A stretch of 64,000 nucleotides of DNA from Skeletonema tropicum (taxonomy: Eukaryota > Bacillariophyta > Thalassiosirophyceae > Thalassiosirales > Thalassiosiraceae). Of the stretch, positions 1 through 11,776 are shown piece by piece. The DNA lies in contig CM074136.1 in the NCBI GenBank assembly GCA_037178625.1, positions 2,108,001 through 2,172,000 of the forward strand. Reading direction: 5' to 3'. The stretch's first letter is position 1; the number at the start of each line of letters is the position of its first letter. A model generated the notes under the pieces. It was given only the letters and a program-made list of their open reading frames with translations. It did not search any database and was not told where the DNA came from. Made by a program: the position numbers and the translations under genes.

Positions 1-38
1 TGCAGGAGGATCGCGATTCAAATGGGCTCCTGTATCAA

Positions 39-1368
39 TTGGTGAGGAACTATCTGACCATCGATTTCCGTGAGAGTGTGGATCGAGCGTATAATAAGAC
101 ATTCTCGGCGGAGCGTGGTGAAGTCGGAGGGATTACCTATTTGTTTGCCGTCCTGCGGAAGGTGCTCATTGGAACGAGAGCTTCGGTTGATATTCTCTTT
201 GCTGAACTCTCCAAGTTCTTTTCCGTCGGACCTTCCTACCTTAACGGTGGTGAAAACATTGTAGCACTAGTGTGGCATGTGAAAACCGTTCTCATTGAGC
301 CGATAGCATCCATGCAAGGTTTCGATCCTTCTCGTGGTCGTCCGATTGAGAGCCTTCTTCAAGCCCTCGCTAAGTCATCTTGCCCAGCCTTTGCCGACTA
401 CTTTAAGGCTTTGTACAGTCCAACGAACACATCCAGTCAACTTTGTCTACGTCAAACGCTTTGCACTTTAACACCGCGACAATCTTGTCATCCCGTGAGA
501 CTGCAAACAAGATGCTCGATATTCTTGAGGAAGCAGTGAACCTCTTCAAAACGTTGGTGCATAGAAACGGATACGTCACCGACAGTGGTAAACCCTTGTC
601 TTTAAATGGAGGCAATCGCTCCACAGGCAGGCTCAGTGAGGATAATTCTTTTGACGACAGCGATGAGGAGGCTCCTGCGTCAGAAGGAGACGCAGGTGAT
701 GTCGATTTAGAAGTTGAAGGTGATGTGGAGGTTATTCCTGGAGACGGAGACACCATTTGGAACAACCGTTGTCCCAAGAGAGGAAACTTGAAAACCAAAG
801 TCAGTGAGACTCCCGTCGATGCGTCAGAAGGAGACGTAGAGGAGAAAAAGGACGGTGCAGCCTTTGATGAATACTCTGAGAAGCTGCAGACTCTTAATGC
901 TAAGTTGAGTACTCAACCTACAGGCTCTGTGCTCTACAACGAGCTGCAGGCGGAGATAGCCTTGTTGACGACAAATTTCAGAGCGCAAAATTTTTGTTAA
1001 GGGATTGTATCGAGCCTGGTGATCACAATCCTTTCTTTCTTGAAATTTACCCAGGCGGGTTTCCTGATTGGTTGAGTTACATTTTTGGAGGAAATCCTAC
1101 TATAGTTATGGCCTCGTTCATGGCGTCGAACCTTCGTGGAGCAACCATGATCTTTCTTCTGTTGATCTCTGCGATGATGGGACCACCCTTTTCTGATCTC
1201 TACGTCGGCACCAACTTCGTTCAAATGTTGCATGCCGGCATGATTCTTTCTGGTCGAGTGGCAGTCGGTTTGTTCGGCATCGTTTTGTGCATCATGGTCC
1301 GCACGCTCTTCACTCTGGAGCTACCAAAGCCAAGAGCGTGGGGGGGTAAAAGAAGCCGCCGCGTTTGA
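39..1368 (+). pseudogene. Unrecognised decayed ORFs 5' of a copia pol remnant (possible gag region)
   Basis: Three consecutive open frames (about 39-539, 443-1000 and 994-1368) lie in three different frames and run in the same direction as the copia pol remnant downstream. The first has a globular, helical-looking composition. The second has an acidic stretch rich in D, E and S. The third is hydrophobic in its middle part. The transition from the first to the second near 420-445 looks like a frameshift rather than an intron, since no GT-AG pair separates them. Position suggests the gag portion of the same element, but I see no zinc knuckle and no motif that proves it. The alternative is an unrelated host gene fragment. 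Confidence 0.35.
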
Positions 1369-1434
1369 AACCCAAGCCGTATCAACGTCTTTCTGGCAAG
1401 AAGTGGCGAGCAATGATGCGTAGGAGACGTCGTT

Positions 1435-2065
1435 ATGAACACAGTTTTGCTGGTCGTCGAGTGTATTTCGATCGAGCAGCTCATACCAAGCTACAGCTGC
1501 AGCAGCCAAAGCTGCGTGCTCTGCTGCCAGTTTGTTTTTTGGGCGTTTCGAAAGAAGAGACAGCCTTCTGGAGAAGTGAGGAAGCACAAAGCCAGATTAT
1601 GTGTTCGTGGCAACAAGCAAACACCAGATGTGGACTTTGCGGTCAGAAGGAGAACTAGATTCGTTATTCTTGCTAAGACAGCCTTATCGACGATGGAAGC
1701 CGAGGTATCAGCCTTGGCTCATTGTGTGAAGAAGCTCGTTGGGATCACGGATCTAGCTAAGTTTTTCGCCAGCTACTACGAGTTGGAGCCGGTGGAAACC
1801 AAAATCAATGTTACTGTTCACGAGGATGAAAGTGGAGAATGAAAGTGGAGCTATCGTGTTAGCGAATACTCTTCCTCTTGAATACACTCCTCGTTCCAAG
1901 TTTTATCACTATTACATTGAGACTATTTGGTTCAGGGAGCAGGTTTTTCATCGTGGTATCAAGGTGGTAGACGTTGATACGCACGAACGATTTGGTGATA
2001 TCTTCACCAAGGGTTTGTCAAAGGTAGTGTTTGAATACCTTTGGAAGAGATTGTGCGGCTGGTGA
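1435..2065 (+). pseudogene. Ty1/copia reverse transcriptase-RNase H remnant, internally deleted and frameshifted
   Basis: Frame 1 contains the start of a copia reverse transcriptase (KARLCVRGNKQTPDVDF). It then passes almost directly into the RNase H region (ALSTMEAEVSAL), so most of the reverse transcriptase core is missing. A second frame (about 1808-2065) completes the RNase H/C-terminus, ending with the copia signature GDIFTKGL close to the stop codon. The switch between frames falls on a small tandem duplication near 1828-1852, where a roughly 13-bp unit containing GAAAGTGGAG appears twice; this explains the frameshift. The element cannot encode a working polymerase. Family assignment rests on the RT start and RNase H/C-terminal motifs and is firm. 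The deletion endpoints are approximate. Confidence 0.85.
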
Positions 2066-2082
2066 TTAGCACTAGATTGCGC

Positions 2083-2190
2083 AATGAGAAGGAGTGTCGA
2101 GATAGCCATGTGTGTTATCGTAGGCATTCGCGCATTTGAGATGCGGTCTGAGAAACATTCCGACAATCGAGACTAATGCGTCACACAAAG
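2083..2190 (+). other. Polypurine tract and possible start of a copia 3' LTR
   Basis: About 20 bp after the RNase H stop there is a purine run (AATGAGAAGGAG, 2083-2094) immediately followed by TGTCGAGATAG. This is the expected arrangement of a polypurine tract and a TG-starting LTR. The MITE at 2193 interrupts the putative LTR. No matching 5' LTR lies in the window, so the LTR call is inference. Confidence 0.35.
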
Positions 2191-2707
2191 TACAAGTCAA
2201 AAACCATTTTGCGTCCATTCGACCATTTTGCGTCCAATTTTTGACTCGCCATTTTTGGTGATCTCCACCTTGACGAAACGGTGGTCTCCCAAAGAAATAA
2301 ATTACGCAGTTCTTTAGCATAGTAATAGGAGTAAAATTCTGTATCAGGTTTAGGTTATCACTATGTTATAGGCTGTTACAGATGTACGTGCCGAAAATCT
2401 CATGGTTCGGCTGACATTTCGGCTGACATTTTGTCTACGGGGGGCTTTTGTACTGCAACCTACGTAGGAATTCTGACGGACCATTTTGCGTCCACCACAC
2501 AAAATCGCATGAAGTTCATCTATGACGTTGAGGTGGTTCTTTATGGTATGATGGTCTGTATAGGCAAACTTAAGCCCTTCAGACAGTTTACAAAGGGATT
2601 GCGTCTTCGGTGGGTGCCGTGGTAATGAAGGGCAATATGTAATATTGCCCCAAAGAGGCCTGACATTCGACAATTTTGGGTGGACGCAAAATGGTTTTTG
2701 ACTTGTA
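2191..2707. mobile_element. Tc1/mariner-type MITE with TA target duplication
   Basis: Perfect terminal inverted repeats of about 25 bp (left starts CAAGTCAAAAACCATTTTGC at 2193; right is its reverse complement ending at 2705) are flanked on both sides by TA (2191-2192 and 2706-2707). The 513-bp element has no credible coding capacity. The motif CATTTTGCGTCCA recurs inside it (near 2225 and 2482). TA duplication and long perfect TIRs fit a non-autonomous Tc1/mariner (IS630-related) element inserted into the putative copia LTR. Confidence 0.8.
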
Positions 2708-2951
2708 GAAATAGATCGCTCGCTGTAGCTCGAGCGTTAGAAGTAGCTGCCTTTTTATTTTTATTTTTAATATAATACAACTTGTTTGTCCAATGCAACT
2801 ACAATAGCACAGTCAATATTAGCAAGCTTTGAGTGTCCAGGGCCCGGTTCACTCATTGATCTTCGTTACATCATTTACTACGCTACTACTATCATTGTCT
2901 GTGATCTTCACAGCTAAGTATACCCTTGCCCGGTAGCTTCCGCTCTAGCAT

Positions 2952-5154
2952 GGAGTTTGGGACTTTTCGGTTTCTTGGCCTGCGCGCCTTTTCCAGGGGT
3001 CACTCCAGCGGGAAAACGGGGCGCCCCGTCCATCATTTTTCTAGCCGTTTCACACACTTCACAAAATTTGATCACTTTGCACACCAGAACCATGGCGAAG
3101 ACGGCGGCTATGGTATGGAGCGGAACATATGCCGGCATCACTAAATGCCGGCGTCGATGTCCTCAGTGGACCGATATGACCTCATGACGTGAAGGAATTT
3201 CTGCCAAAGCGCCCAGAGCCTTTATTTTGGGTGTCGCCTACCCAAAGTGACCGTTATTTTGATGCCAATACAAAAACTGAATCGCCCACTCATGAACAGA
3301 GGACCTTTTGACCATATTCACTCTTCCATTACTACCCTATTCGATAGAAGTGATGATGTAACAATAATTGACGAGTCGGAATCGTTTTAATCCGTGAGGA
3401 ACCGCCGATATGAGACCCCTTGATTGTCCAACGATGCGGCATGGCTTATCGCAAAAATACAGCACAACGTACAAGAGGAGAGGTGCGGGGATACTACAAC
3501 AAATAGAGCGAGATAATATTTACAATACGACAATATAGTGGGTTTGATGGACCTAGTGTCGTCTCGTCTCCGTGAGGTGTGGTTCAGGTGACATTATGGC
3601 CATGTTGCGGTAGCTTGTAGCTTGTGTTAGTAATTATTACTTACACAACACTTTGGGGGAGGGCATTGTATACTTTGAGCGGCGGAGGGAATAATGATCA
3701 GGACTGCGGGAACATGCAACAATATGGTATGCTTTTGAGGTGGATTATACTTTAATGGACTATCATTGATGTTGTCTTTTGCTGGTACTCCTTTTATCAT
3801 CACTCGCAATACTACGGCTTTGGTGCTTACAATCAATCTGAGATGTCGGGTGACTTACTATTTAGCTTCAGCAGCAGCGGCAACGTGAGTGTTAATAACT
3901 GCGCCATCTTTTCGAAAGGAGTCGTAATTTCCATTGCTATCATCGAGTCAAAGAGGCGGCATTCTGTACTAGACGAAGCATCCACCACGGAACGAATATG
4001 CTAAATCCTATCTGAAACAAACAATACACGCAACCGCTGGTAGAAGGTATCAATTTGGAACTAGAGTTTTCAATCGTTTGTTGAGAAATACTGCACTGGA
4101 TGGAGGGTGTGGCGACATTATCGAAGGAGGTTTGTCAGCTAGAAGAAAAGATAGTCTATTGGACGCATCTGGGGTGTAACATGTGTCTTCCAGTCGACCT
4201 ATTCAACAATCAACATAATAATAACAATGTAGAACAACATTCATGTAATAAACCTAATTTTAATGGTTGTATTATCATTGTAGACGCAACCCTCACCAAG
4301 CACTTACCTTGTCTTCTATGTTACATGTTGATAATAATATATATGTTATATGTTACAGGCCGCAGCAGATAATAAAGAGCAAGGTGGCTTTAACCTTGCG
4401 TTATCACAACACTGGACCATATTGATTGTTAACTTAGGAGAATGCAATATTATGTGTACTTGCATAGGTTAATACCATCAATTGAGGTTTCATGCCCACA
4501 CATGAATCTGGTCACTATCATAAAGATATCACACCCTCAAGAGACATGGCCTATTAGCAATGCCGAGACGGATACCATGGCGTTATGACCACCCATATCG
4601 GTCATCTATATTAATATAAAGCAGGGAGTGCCGCGGGGGGCCTTATGAATCGATTATTGTATTCCCCCTACGACAATATTTGCAGCTTCCACCAAAATAG
4701 ACCAAAAATCGATGCCTACGATGTGGTCGCAAAAACGTCTGTTACTAAGAGATTTGGCAAACTTCCGAAAACACCATTGGATTCTACATGAGAATATGGT
4801 CTAGAAAGTGTATTACCGATGAATTATATCCAGAAATAATTGTGATATGGACTCTCTGCTCCATTGATGTCGAGGCAAGGGCTTCGTGAGATGCGGTTTT
4901 TCAAAAAAAAAGAGCTGGAGGAGCGCGCGCAGGCCAATACAGGGACCTACCGCGAACTATCCACCTACTCGGCTTATACCACCCTCAAATACAGCCTAGC
5001 CAAAATATTTATACCCACCTCCTCGTTTTTACTAGTAGTTACTAGGGAATTAGAAGCGAATATTATACCCACCTGCAGCAGTCTAGCCAAAATTTTTATA
5101 CCCAGGGGGGGATAGTTCGCGGTAGGTCCCTGTAGATGAAAAGTCCCAAACTCC
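2952..5154. mobile_element. Non-autonomous TIR element with 2-bp AT target duplication
   Basis: The left end GGAGTTTGGGACTTTTC (2952-2968) is repeated in inverse complement at 5138-5154, and AT flanks both ends (2950-2951 and 5155-5156). The inverted copy of the neighbouring repeat at 37.14-37.16 kb appears to hold the empty site: CTCTAGCAT runs straight into ACGATTTCTACG there, with a single AT. The 2.2-kb interior has no convincing gene. It carries a smaller MITE near its right end. A 2-bp AT duplication is reported for ISL2EU-type transposons, but no transposase is present here to confirm that. Confidence 0.65.
4938..5134. mobile_element. Short MITE with TA target duplication, nested in the 2.95-5.15 kb element
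   Basis: Terminal inverted repeats CAGGGACCTACCGCGAACTA (from 4940) and the exact reverse complement ending at 5132 are flanked by TA at 4938-4939 and 5133-5134. The inner 193 bp hold short repeats containing CTAGCCAAAAT and TTTATACCCA but no gene. The CAGGG terminus and TA duplication fit a Tc1/mariner-type MITE. It lies 3 bp inside the right TIR of its host element. Confidence 0.85.
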
Positions 5155-5156
5155 AT

Positions 5157-7725
5157 ACCGATTTCTACGTGAGCCACGTAGGAATTAGTATATCATACAC
5201 ACCTATCTATTGTGTCGATAACTCTGTCCCCAGCTTGAACCAATGGGCATTTCATGTCTACCATCGAGTTGGGCATACGGAATGGCCATTGGTTCAAGTT
5301 CGGTCAATGGTATTGAGCAGCAGTATTCATTCTCCCAAAGTAGTTGGAGAGATGAGTTTCTAGTGTATTAAAAATAAATGGCGGGCTCTAACAAAAAGAC
5401 ACTTTTCGCATGCTTTTTTCCTTCCGACCAATACCAAAAAATGCCGATCTTATACGATTGGTCGACTTCGAACCAGTTTGTACTATCACCACGGCGCCGA
5501 CAACACCTGCCGCCGCCAGTAACTCCTTTGGGATACATTTGAGATCAACATTGCTGCTGCTACTTTGGATCTGGACGCATATTTTGGCATAGACAGAGAG
5601 CAACACCTGCAAGACATCATTTTTTGGAGAGCAGAATCCGTCATCCGCTACACAGCAAATATCACCAAACACAATAACAATGGTTATCTACACCCCATCA
5701 TCGACTGTAAATGAGTTGCGCTCGTAAAAGCGATGGAGAATATGCATGTAAAACTTGCCGGGGCTCATGAATAGGCATTATACTACACTTCACAGGCATC
5801 ACTTGTAGTGATTCATGCGGGAAGAAGGAGCGATGCCATTGATGCAATCATATTGCAAAGTAGATAGATAGATTATTTTAGTAGATCATATTGCAATGTC
5901 ACATCGACTTATAAGTACCTACTCTGTGTCACAGTCAGCTGGACATGAATCTTATTTCATGCTCTATGTTTCTCGTTTCTCGTGTTATCGGATTTAAATG
6001 TTGGCGCCCTTTCTTGGAGGGCTGTCAACTAGGTAGGGCTGCTCTGTTGCAGTTGCAGCTTGAACGTACATCTACTTAGCATGCAGTCAACATAACCACA
6101 ATTTTAATTTATATTATTATTGTCATGTTCGAATTAGTCTTTATATAGATAGTTGGGACATGCAATGTGTTGAAAAGGATGATTTGGAAACAACTAAGGA
6201 TTCAGGACGGAATCATTGCACTCGGTATTGTTGTCGTGTCTGATTTATTAGATGAATAGCAGCGCAATGCATCAAATATATTTCATCGCAACTAATGGGA
6301 AATATGAAAAGTTCAAACTTGAAGAATGTATCATCTGCCGAACCTCGATGGTTTCCTGCGGATACTCTTCTCGCTGACATGAAGACACAAGATGAAACTG
6401 TCGATGATGATAAACAATCAAGATGGATTGGAATGTAGCATCTCGTATACAAAATGGTCGCAACAGATGATGGCAGAAAGTGTGATGAAGGATACATGAT
6501 GATGTTGTGATGCAAGCTGTCAGATGCAATGAGTAGTATAATTCCAGACTATACAAGCAGCAAATATTAAAATATTGGACGATAGAAGGCATCGCGTATA
6601 TATTATATATGTATATACATGCAACAAGCGAAAGATTTGAAGTGGATATGACGGTGAAAAGTAGAGCAAATGAATGAATTAGATGTAAACCTTTCAAACC
6701 TGCTTCTATATCAGCACAACAACTCAATGTACCTAACAAATACCTCCACAAATACCTCCAAGCATCAATAGATAAAGTTGCATGGTCTATTTATGCAAAT
6801 ACCCTTCGCCAGTTTAATTATTGATGCTTACTGTTCATCACAGTCAAGTATCCAGGCGTTCTAGACAATTCATATATTGTTGCAACAAGAATGAGCGACG
6901 ACTGTAGGCTTAGTATGGCTTGATCTCTATTTCATTTGACTCTATTCCAGTCCAATAGCTTTCGCTCACAATTGGGAAACATATATATTTACCACTACGA
7001 CAATGAGATCTTGTTTGCTTTCGAATGCAGTTCCATTTTTGTACATTCTACACAACATGTCCTGTAAATAGTTGAATAGTATATCCATATGCAGCACACT
7101 ATTCAGCCTCCACCATCGCCATAATGATCAAAATATTATAGATATTCCATTCTTATTTATTGTTGATGGTGTGCCTGATGAGATGTTACTTCTTGTTGCG
7201 TGCGCATGCATTGTCTACGAGATGTGTCCTCTTCCATGTACCAGCAAACAATGTACCAGCGATGCATGATACGCACTGTAGTGACATTTAGCGGCACATC
7301 CCTTTGTACATACATCAATATTTTTCATCCCGTGGCGTTTTCACAGCGATGATGGGCAACGGCGTTGGCCATCGTATGTATTCTGATTGTTGTGGAATGA
7401 TGCTTCTGTGTCGGCATCTTGTGTTATGCTCTTCTGCTTCGGCGCGCATCCAGACGGGAATCCAACCGCACCACTTCAGAAGTAGATTCACCATGGGAAT
7501 AAGAATACATTTGCACGTTGATTGCAGTGGATAGTCCTGCTGCGGCTGCTAAAGCGAGTGCCCAAGAATCTCAAGTTTGGTGAGATGAGATGTCAAAAGG
7601 ATGTACGTAGGAATTACTATATTTTCTACAGAGTTCTCATCTTCCGTGGACTTCCGTCCAAACAAAAATCCACCACTAGAGGCATGCTAGTCCGTCTATG
7701 TCGCCTAGCCAATAGAACGTTATGA
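5157..7725 (+). repeat. 2.6-kb repeat, inverted copy at 34550-37151
   Basis: From about 5400 to 7725 this segment is nearly identical, in reverse complement, to 34550-36890. Between 5157 and 5400 the two copies are related but more diverged, with small insertions. The match stops abruptly at 7725 (in AACGTTATGA). No ORF in it resembles a real gene, and no TIR or LTR-like end was found. It could be a non-autonomous mobile element or a segmental duplication. Confidence 0.85.
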
Positions 7726-7761
7726 AACCATGTGTAATAAATTTTGGGCAAATGGGCCATG

Positions 7762-9875
7762 TCAAATCCAATTTTTAATAAAAGGTTTTTTTTCGGGACG
7801 TTTCATGGCGTCCATCAACAAATCACGTGTGTTTTGGGAGTCAATTCGTTGTACTTGTACGATCTTGTGCTTGTTGGATGGATCTTGAAACAAAGCTTTG
7901 GCGGCAGACACTTCTGCTGTGTCTTGTAATATGGTACGATCGGGACAAAGCTTCCAAACGGTTGTGTTCGCATCATCATCATCTAACACAAAGGTTGGGA
8001 ATTTAACATAGTCGTCCCAAATGACTGATGGAGCAACGGGTTTTCCAAAATTGTGGTTGGGTGTCAACAATTCATGAGGATTTCCTACCAATACCCTTGC
8101 TTGCAATTGACAACCCAACATTGCCATGATGAGTATTTTTCCTGTTCGATCCGTAAGACCACCTTTTGGCTTACGCGTAAAATAAATGACACGATCGGGT
8201 CGACTGGTGCAGTTATTGATGGTGTTGTTGTTGTTGTTTTTTGTCCTGGGTACAACAAAGTTACTGGCATTTCGATTGGGAATCAACACCGATGTTGGAT
8301 ACACACCTCCTCCCGTGACGTCAAACATTTGATAGTCGAAACCATCACCATCGTTATCATCATCATCATCATTGTCCTCGTCATTGGCAATTGCTACGGT
8401 TGGTAATCCTGTCGTCGGCTGTGACCACGTTCCATCGGCATCAAATTTGCAGCTTCCTCCTTGATTCTTTACAATAAACCATTGTCCATTTGGGCCAAGG
8501 ACAAGCCCCGACACGGGCTGTTCAATCCCTTTCATTGCAAAGAGGGGCAATTCAGTCTGCTGTCTACTTGTTGCAAACCGCACCACATCGTTCTTCACCG
8601 CCTGCCACTCCAGCCATCCCCCAAGATTGCGCCACACTCCTGCAGAATTGCCCAGGACTGCTCCAACTCGAGGTACGTTTCATCTTTCTCGTGCGCAGAA
8701 TCCAGATAGATGATGCTAGGAAGGCTGTCTAGTCTTCCCTGCGTCTTCAGGCGATCGATCAATTTCATCCCCACCAAATCCCCGACCACAATCGGGAGCA
8801 CCATATCCTGGTGACCCTTGTTGACCACATTGGCCATAAACAGCTCAAATATTCTCGGGCGTCCATCGGACCCTGTGGCCAAGAAATCATGTCCATGTTT
8901 CTTGCCTTCCCGGTTCCAATCCCACATATTGACGTCCCCTGTAAACGGATCCATGCACACCAGACTCGTCCTCCTCCAATTTTTATACTTTTCTTTAAGG
9001 AGCTTTGCCAATCTCACAATGCACCCGCCCTTGAATGATCCAGCCTCTAGGTAAAACTCCAATTCTCCGTGGTTTGGCTTGATATATTTTGTCCACAGGT
9101 GCTCGAAAAAGTGGGGCTGCCAGTTTGTATGGGGATATGTCCAGTCCGGCTTAGTCTTAGTATTTGGGAGATTCCAGAACGGATCAATGCCTCGAAATAT
9201 GTCCGAAATTAGCTGTTGGTTAACCTTTGCTTCTGTGCGTTTCACCTCATCATGTGTCATTTGTGCAGGTTCCACTGAACCATCTTGCTCAACAGCTCCA
9301 CGTAGACCGGCAGCTTGCTCCATCATCTCCACCATCTTGCGGATGTCTTGTTTCATGATATCCATACTAGTCAGTAGCTCTGACTCAACTTTGTTTTGTA
9401 TCGGCATATCGTTTACATCATTGGTTGGCGGTGCCTCCAAAGCAAGATGAGTTGACTGTTCTGGCTCTGGGCAGCACACATTCTCCTGCTTCCGAAGAAT
9501 CTCACATGTATCAGTCCCGTTGTAATCCTTTACTGCCAACAGCTGTACGGAGCCACAAGTATTACCTCCTGTCTGCGGGACAACCATTTCTAGCTTGGGA
9601 ATACCCCCTTTGCAGAAAGTACATTCGTTCCTCTCCAAAACTTCTTCTCCCTCCCTTGATCCCTCCTTCTCTGGCTGCGAAGCACCAGCTTTTGGTAATC
9701 CTATCCATTTATCATCGCCAAGGCTATCCACGACATTCACATCAGTTCTTGCTTGGGCGTCATCGCTTGCAATACTATTAAGCAACTCCCCCTCTTTAAA
9801 CGAGTAAAGATTTATTACAACCAGAGCTCCCACCGCCACCAGCAGCAAGAACCTCAATAATTTCCTGTGCATCAT
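7762..9875 (-). CDS. Type II membrane protein: six-cysteine module + SAM methyltransferase-like domain + glycosyltransferase-like tail (frameshifted)
   Basis: The protein starts with a signal anchor (residues about 7-24). About residue 85 begins a cysteine module, CTFC ... TGGNTC ... GTDTC ... VCCP. A class I methyltransferase-like domain follows from about residue 270 (LEAGSFKGG glycine loop, then CMDPF and IIYLDSAH). Near 8600-8620 the frame breaks: the first frame ends at 8595, and the other continues as WQAVKNDVVRFA to 7762. The homologous reading expected there is GD-W-W-AV--DV-RF, so one base appears lost next to a G run; a real mutation or a sequencing error are both possible. The tail has GGLTDR, which recalls fucosyltransferase-type folds, and ends abruptly 37 bp from the repeat boundary at 7725. 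The ATG lies 5 bp from the MULE terminus at 9881. A Golgi location and glycan role are inferred from the anchor and the sister genes. Confidence 0.7.
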
Positions 9876-10299
9876 TATTCGACCCTGATAATATATAGTA
9901 CTTTACGGTCCGTCCATCACCACAACTATTCCCCTCCGATCGATGTGTAGTGTGTACCTGTTTCTTGCATAGACAGCCATCTCAATGAAAAAAGCAACCG
10001 CCACCACCGCAGGCACCGTTCGAAAGCAACTGCAGGTGCATCGACCACCGCCACCACCGTAGGTAGGCACCGTTCAACAAAGCAACTTGTGCGTCGACCA
10101 TGGTGCGTCGATGTCCCAAATAACCCCGCACCGCAGTTCCCATAACAATCAATTTAGGTGAGCTATTACTGGTTATATTTTTTCATATTATCGTATTTTG
10201 AATGTAACTAAGTACAAGATTTATTACTCATTTTATGTACAGGGGTTAGTCAACACCAACACTTTTACTTCCTACGAATTGTATCTTGTCTGTCATATT

Positions 10300-11776
10300 A
10301 TGGATTCCCCCAAGACGCCCAAGGATGACATGGCAGTGATACTTGGGAATGATGATGATGGTGACAGCAGTGACGATTGGATTCATCATATGGACGATGC
10401 TTCTGATACATCAAATGAGGAAGATGAAGAGGTTGCAATGTTAAGTACTGCATTTGATGAGATGTCTTCTCCCACACGCCGCTCTAATAGGACAGTGCCT
10501 CCCCCGCCTCCCCGGCCATCTTTTCCTCCAGTCATCAACAATAGTAGTGAAGACAAAAGTGCACCATCCAAGAAGACACCTGCTGAAATTCATCAAGATT
10601 TGTTGGACAGTGAATTGCATCTTCTCACGGAAAAGGATTGGAAGGGAATCATTGTTCTTCAATGTGTGCCTATGACCAGTCTTGATGGTGCAGCTAAGGC
10701 AAGTGAGGCTCCCTCAGAGCGTGATATCTGTGAATACTTGAATGGTCAGAAAACTCGTTACAGTAGGTTGAACTTTTGTACAAGTGAGTTTCCTCCCCCC
10801 ACGAATCTTGATATGGCATTCCATTCCAAGGATAAGGTATGGCTTGCCCTGAAGAGCTACATTATACGGCAATCACGGGCTACTCTATCCCCAGTTTTCT
10901 GCAGTGGTAGCAGCTCAGACGGTAAAGGACGAATGTTTTCTTGTTACTCGTTGAATGATGCAAATAGCAAGAGCAAACTGGGGAAGCGTGTTGAAGAGGA
11001 ATACCGTAAAACCATTCTTGTCAATGACGGAGAGAGGGGGGAGCGCATCAATGGAAGAAGTGGTCCTAGAAGAAGATCTACCCAGGATATATCGAATGGA
11101 AAATGCGGCTTTAAGTTTACAGTGAGGTGTGACAGTCTGGGATATTATGTTACCCTTTTACGATGCGCTGGCCACTGCTATCATTGTCGTCATGTGAAAT
11201 ACGGGTCATGGTGAACTCACGCAGCTGTTTCACAATGCTCGTCATAATGATGTCAAGGGACCGAAATTTTGTTTGGACTTGCTCAACGATAAATGCATGT
11301 CCATTGAAGGTCGTTCCAACGATCTTGGTGCAGTGCATCGTCTGAAGAACTACAACGTTGAGGATATCTCTCAGGCTTTAGGTGGTACTTTAGATGGATG
11401 CATTGTCTCCTGTTACACGACCCAGACTGAAATGGAGAGGGATATGCTTCTATCGCAAGATGCAAGTCCCGATCCACAGATCTTTTCTATGTCACTTGAA
11501 GACTACCAGTTTCGACCTGACGGTTCCTTACCACCGGGCGTAAGTTTGAGAAGTGCACTTGGGGCTCAATGGAATGATGCCTGCAATACTTGCGAGAATC
11601 ATCCACAGCTTAGTAAAGAGCTATCTGAAGCTCTCAAAATTATTGCTCAAAAAGGAAGAAAGCTAGATAGTGAGAAGATGTCAAATGCTGAGAGGAACGG
11701 TAAAACAGTACCCATTGTAACTGGGAGGTACAATGGGTCTGCTCGAGTGTATAACACCAAAAATAATCCAATGTAA
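10300..11776 (+). pseudogene. MULE transposase, N- and C-terminal remnants joined by deletion
   Basis: The frame from ATG 10300 encodes the acidic and proline-rich N-terminus and the cysteine/histidine zinc-binding region ending at CHYCHHC-RHVKY-like sequence. The reading frame then closes at 11214. A separate frame from about 11218 to 11776 encodes the last 180 or so residues of the transposase. Compared with the intact copy at 56437-59785, the first intron, the whole catalytic domain, the second intron and the SWIM zinc finger are missing. It cannot encode an active transposase. Confidence 0.9.

Noticed and set aside
2914..3141. Minus-strand 75-codon ORF with a possible membrane segment
   Set aside because: It runs across the left TIR boundary (2952) of a mobile element, so it cannot be a conserved unit of either side.
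5161..5600. Possible tRNA B-box-like GGTTCGAAGTC near 5465 (minus strand)
   Set aside because: No A-box at the right distance and no cloverleaf could be drawn.
6213..6751. Overlapping minus-strand ORFs of 100 and 159 codons, repeated at 35523-36061
   Set aside because: Composition is low-complexity, rich in C, Y, I and S without motifs; the copies are conserved at DNA level only because of the recent inverted duplication.
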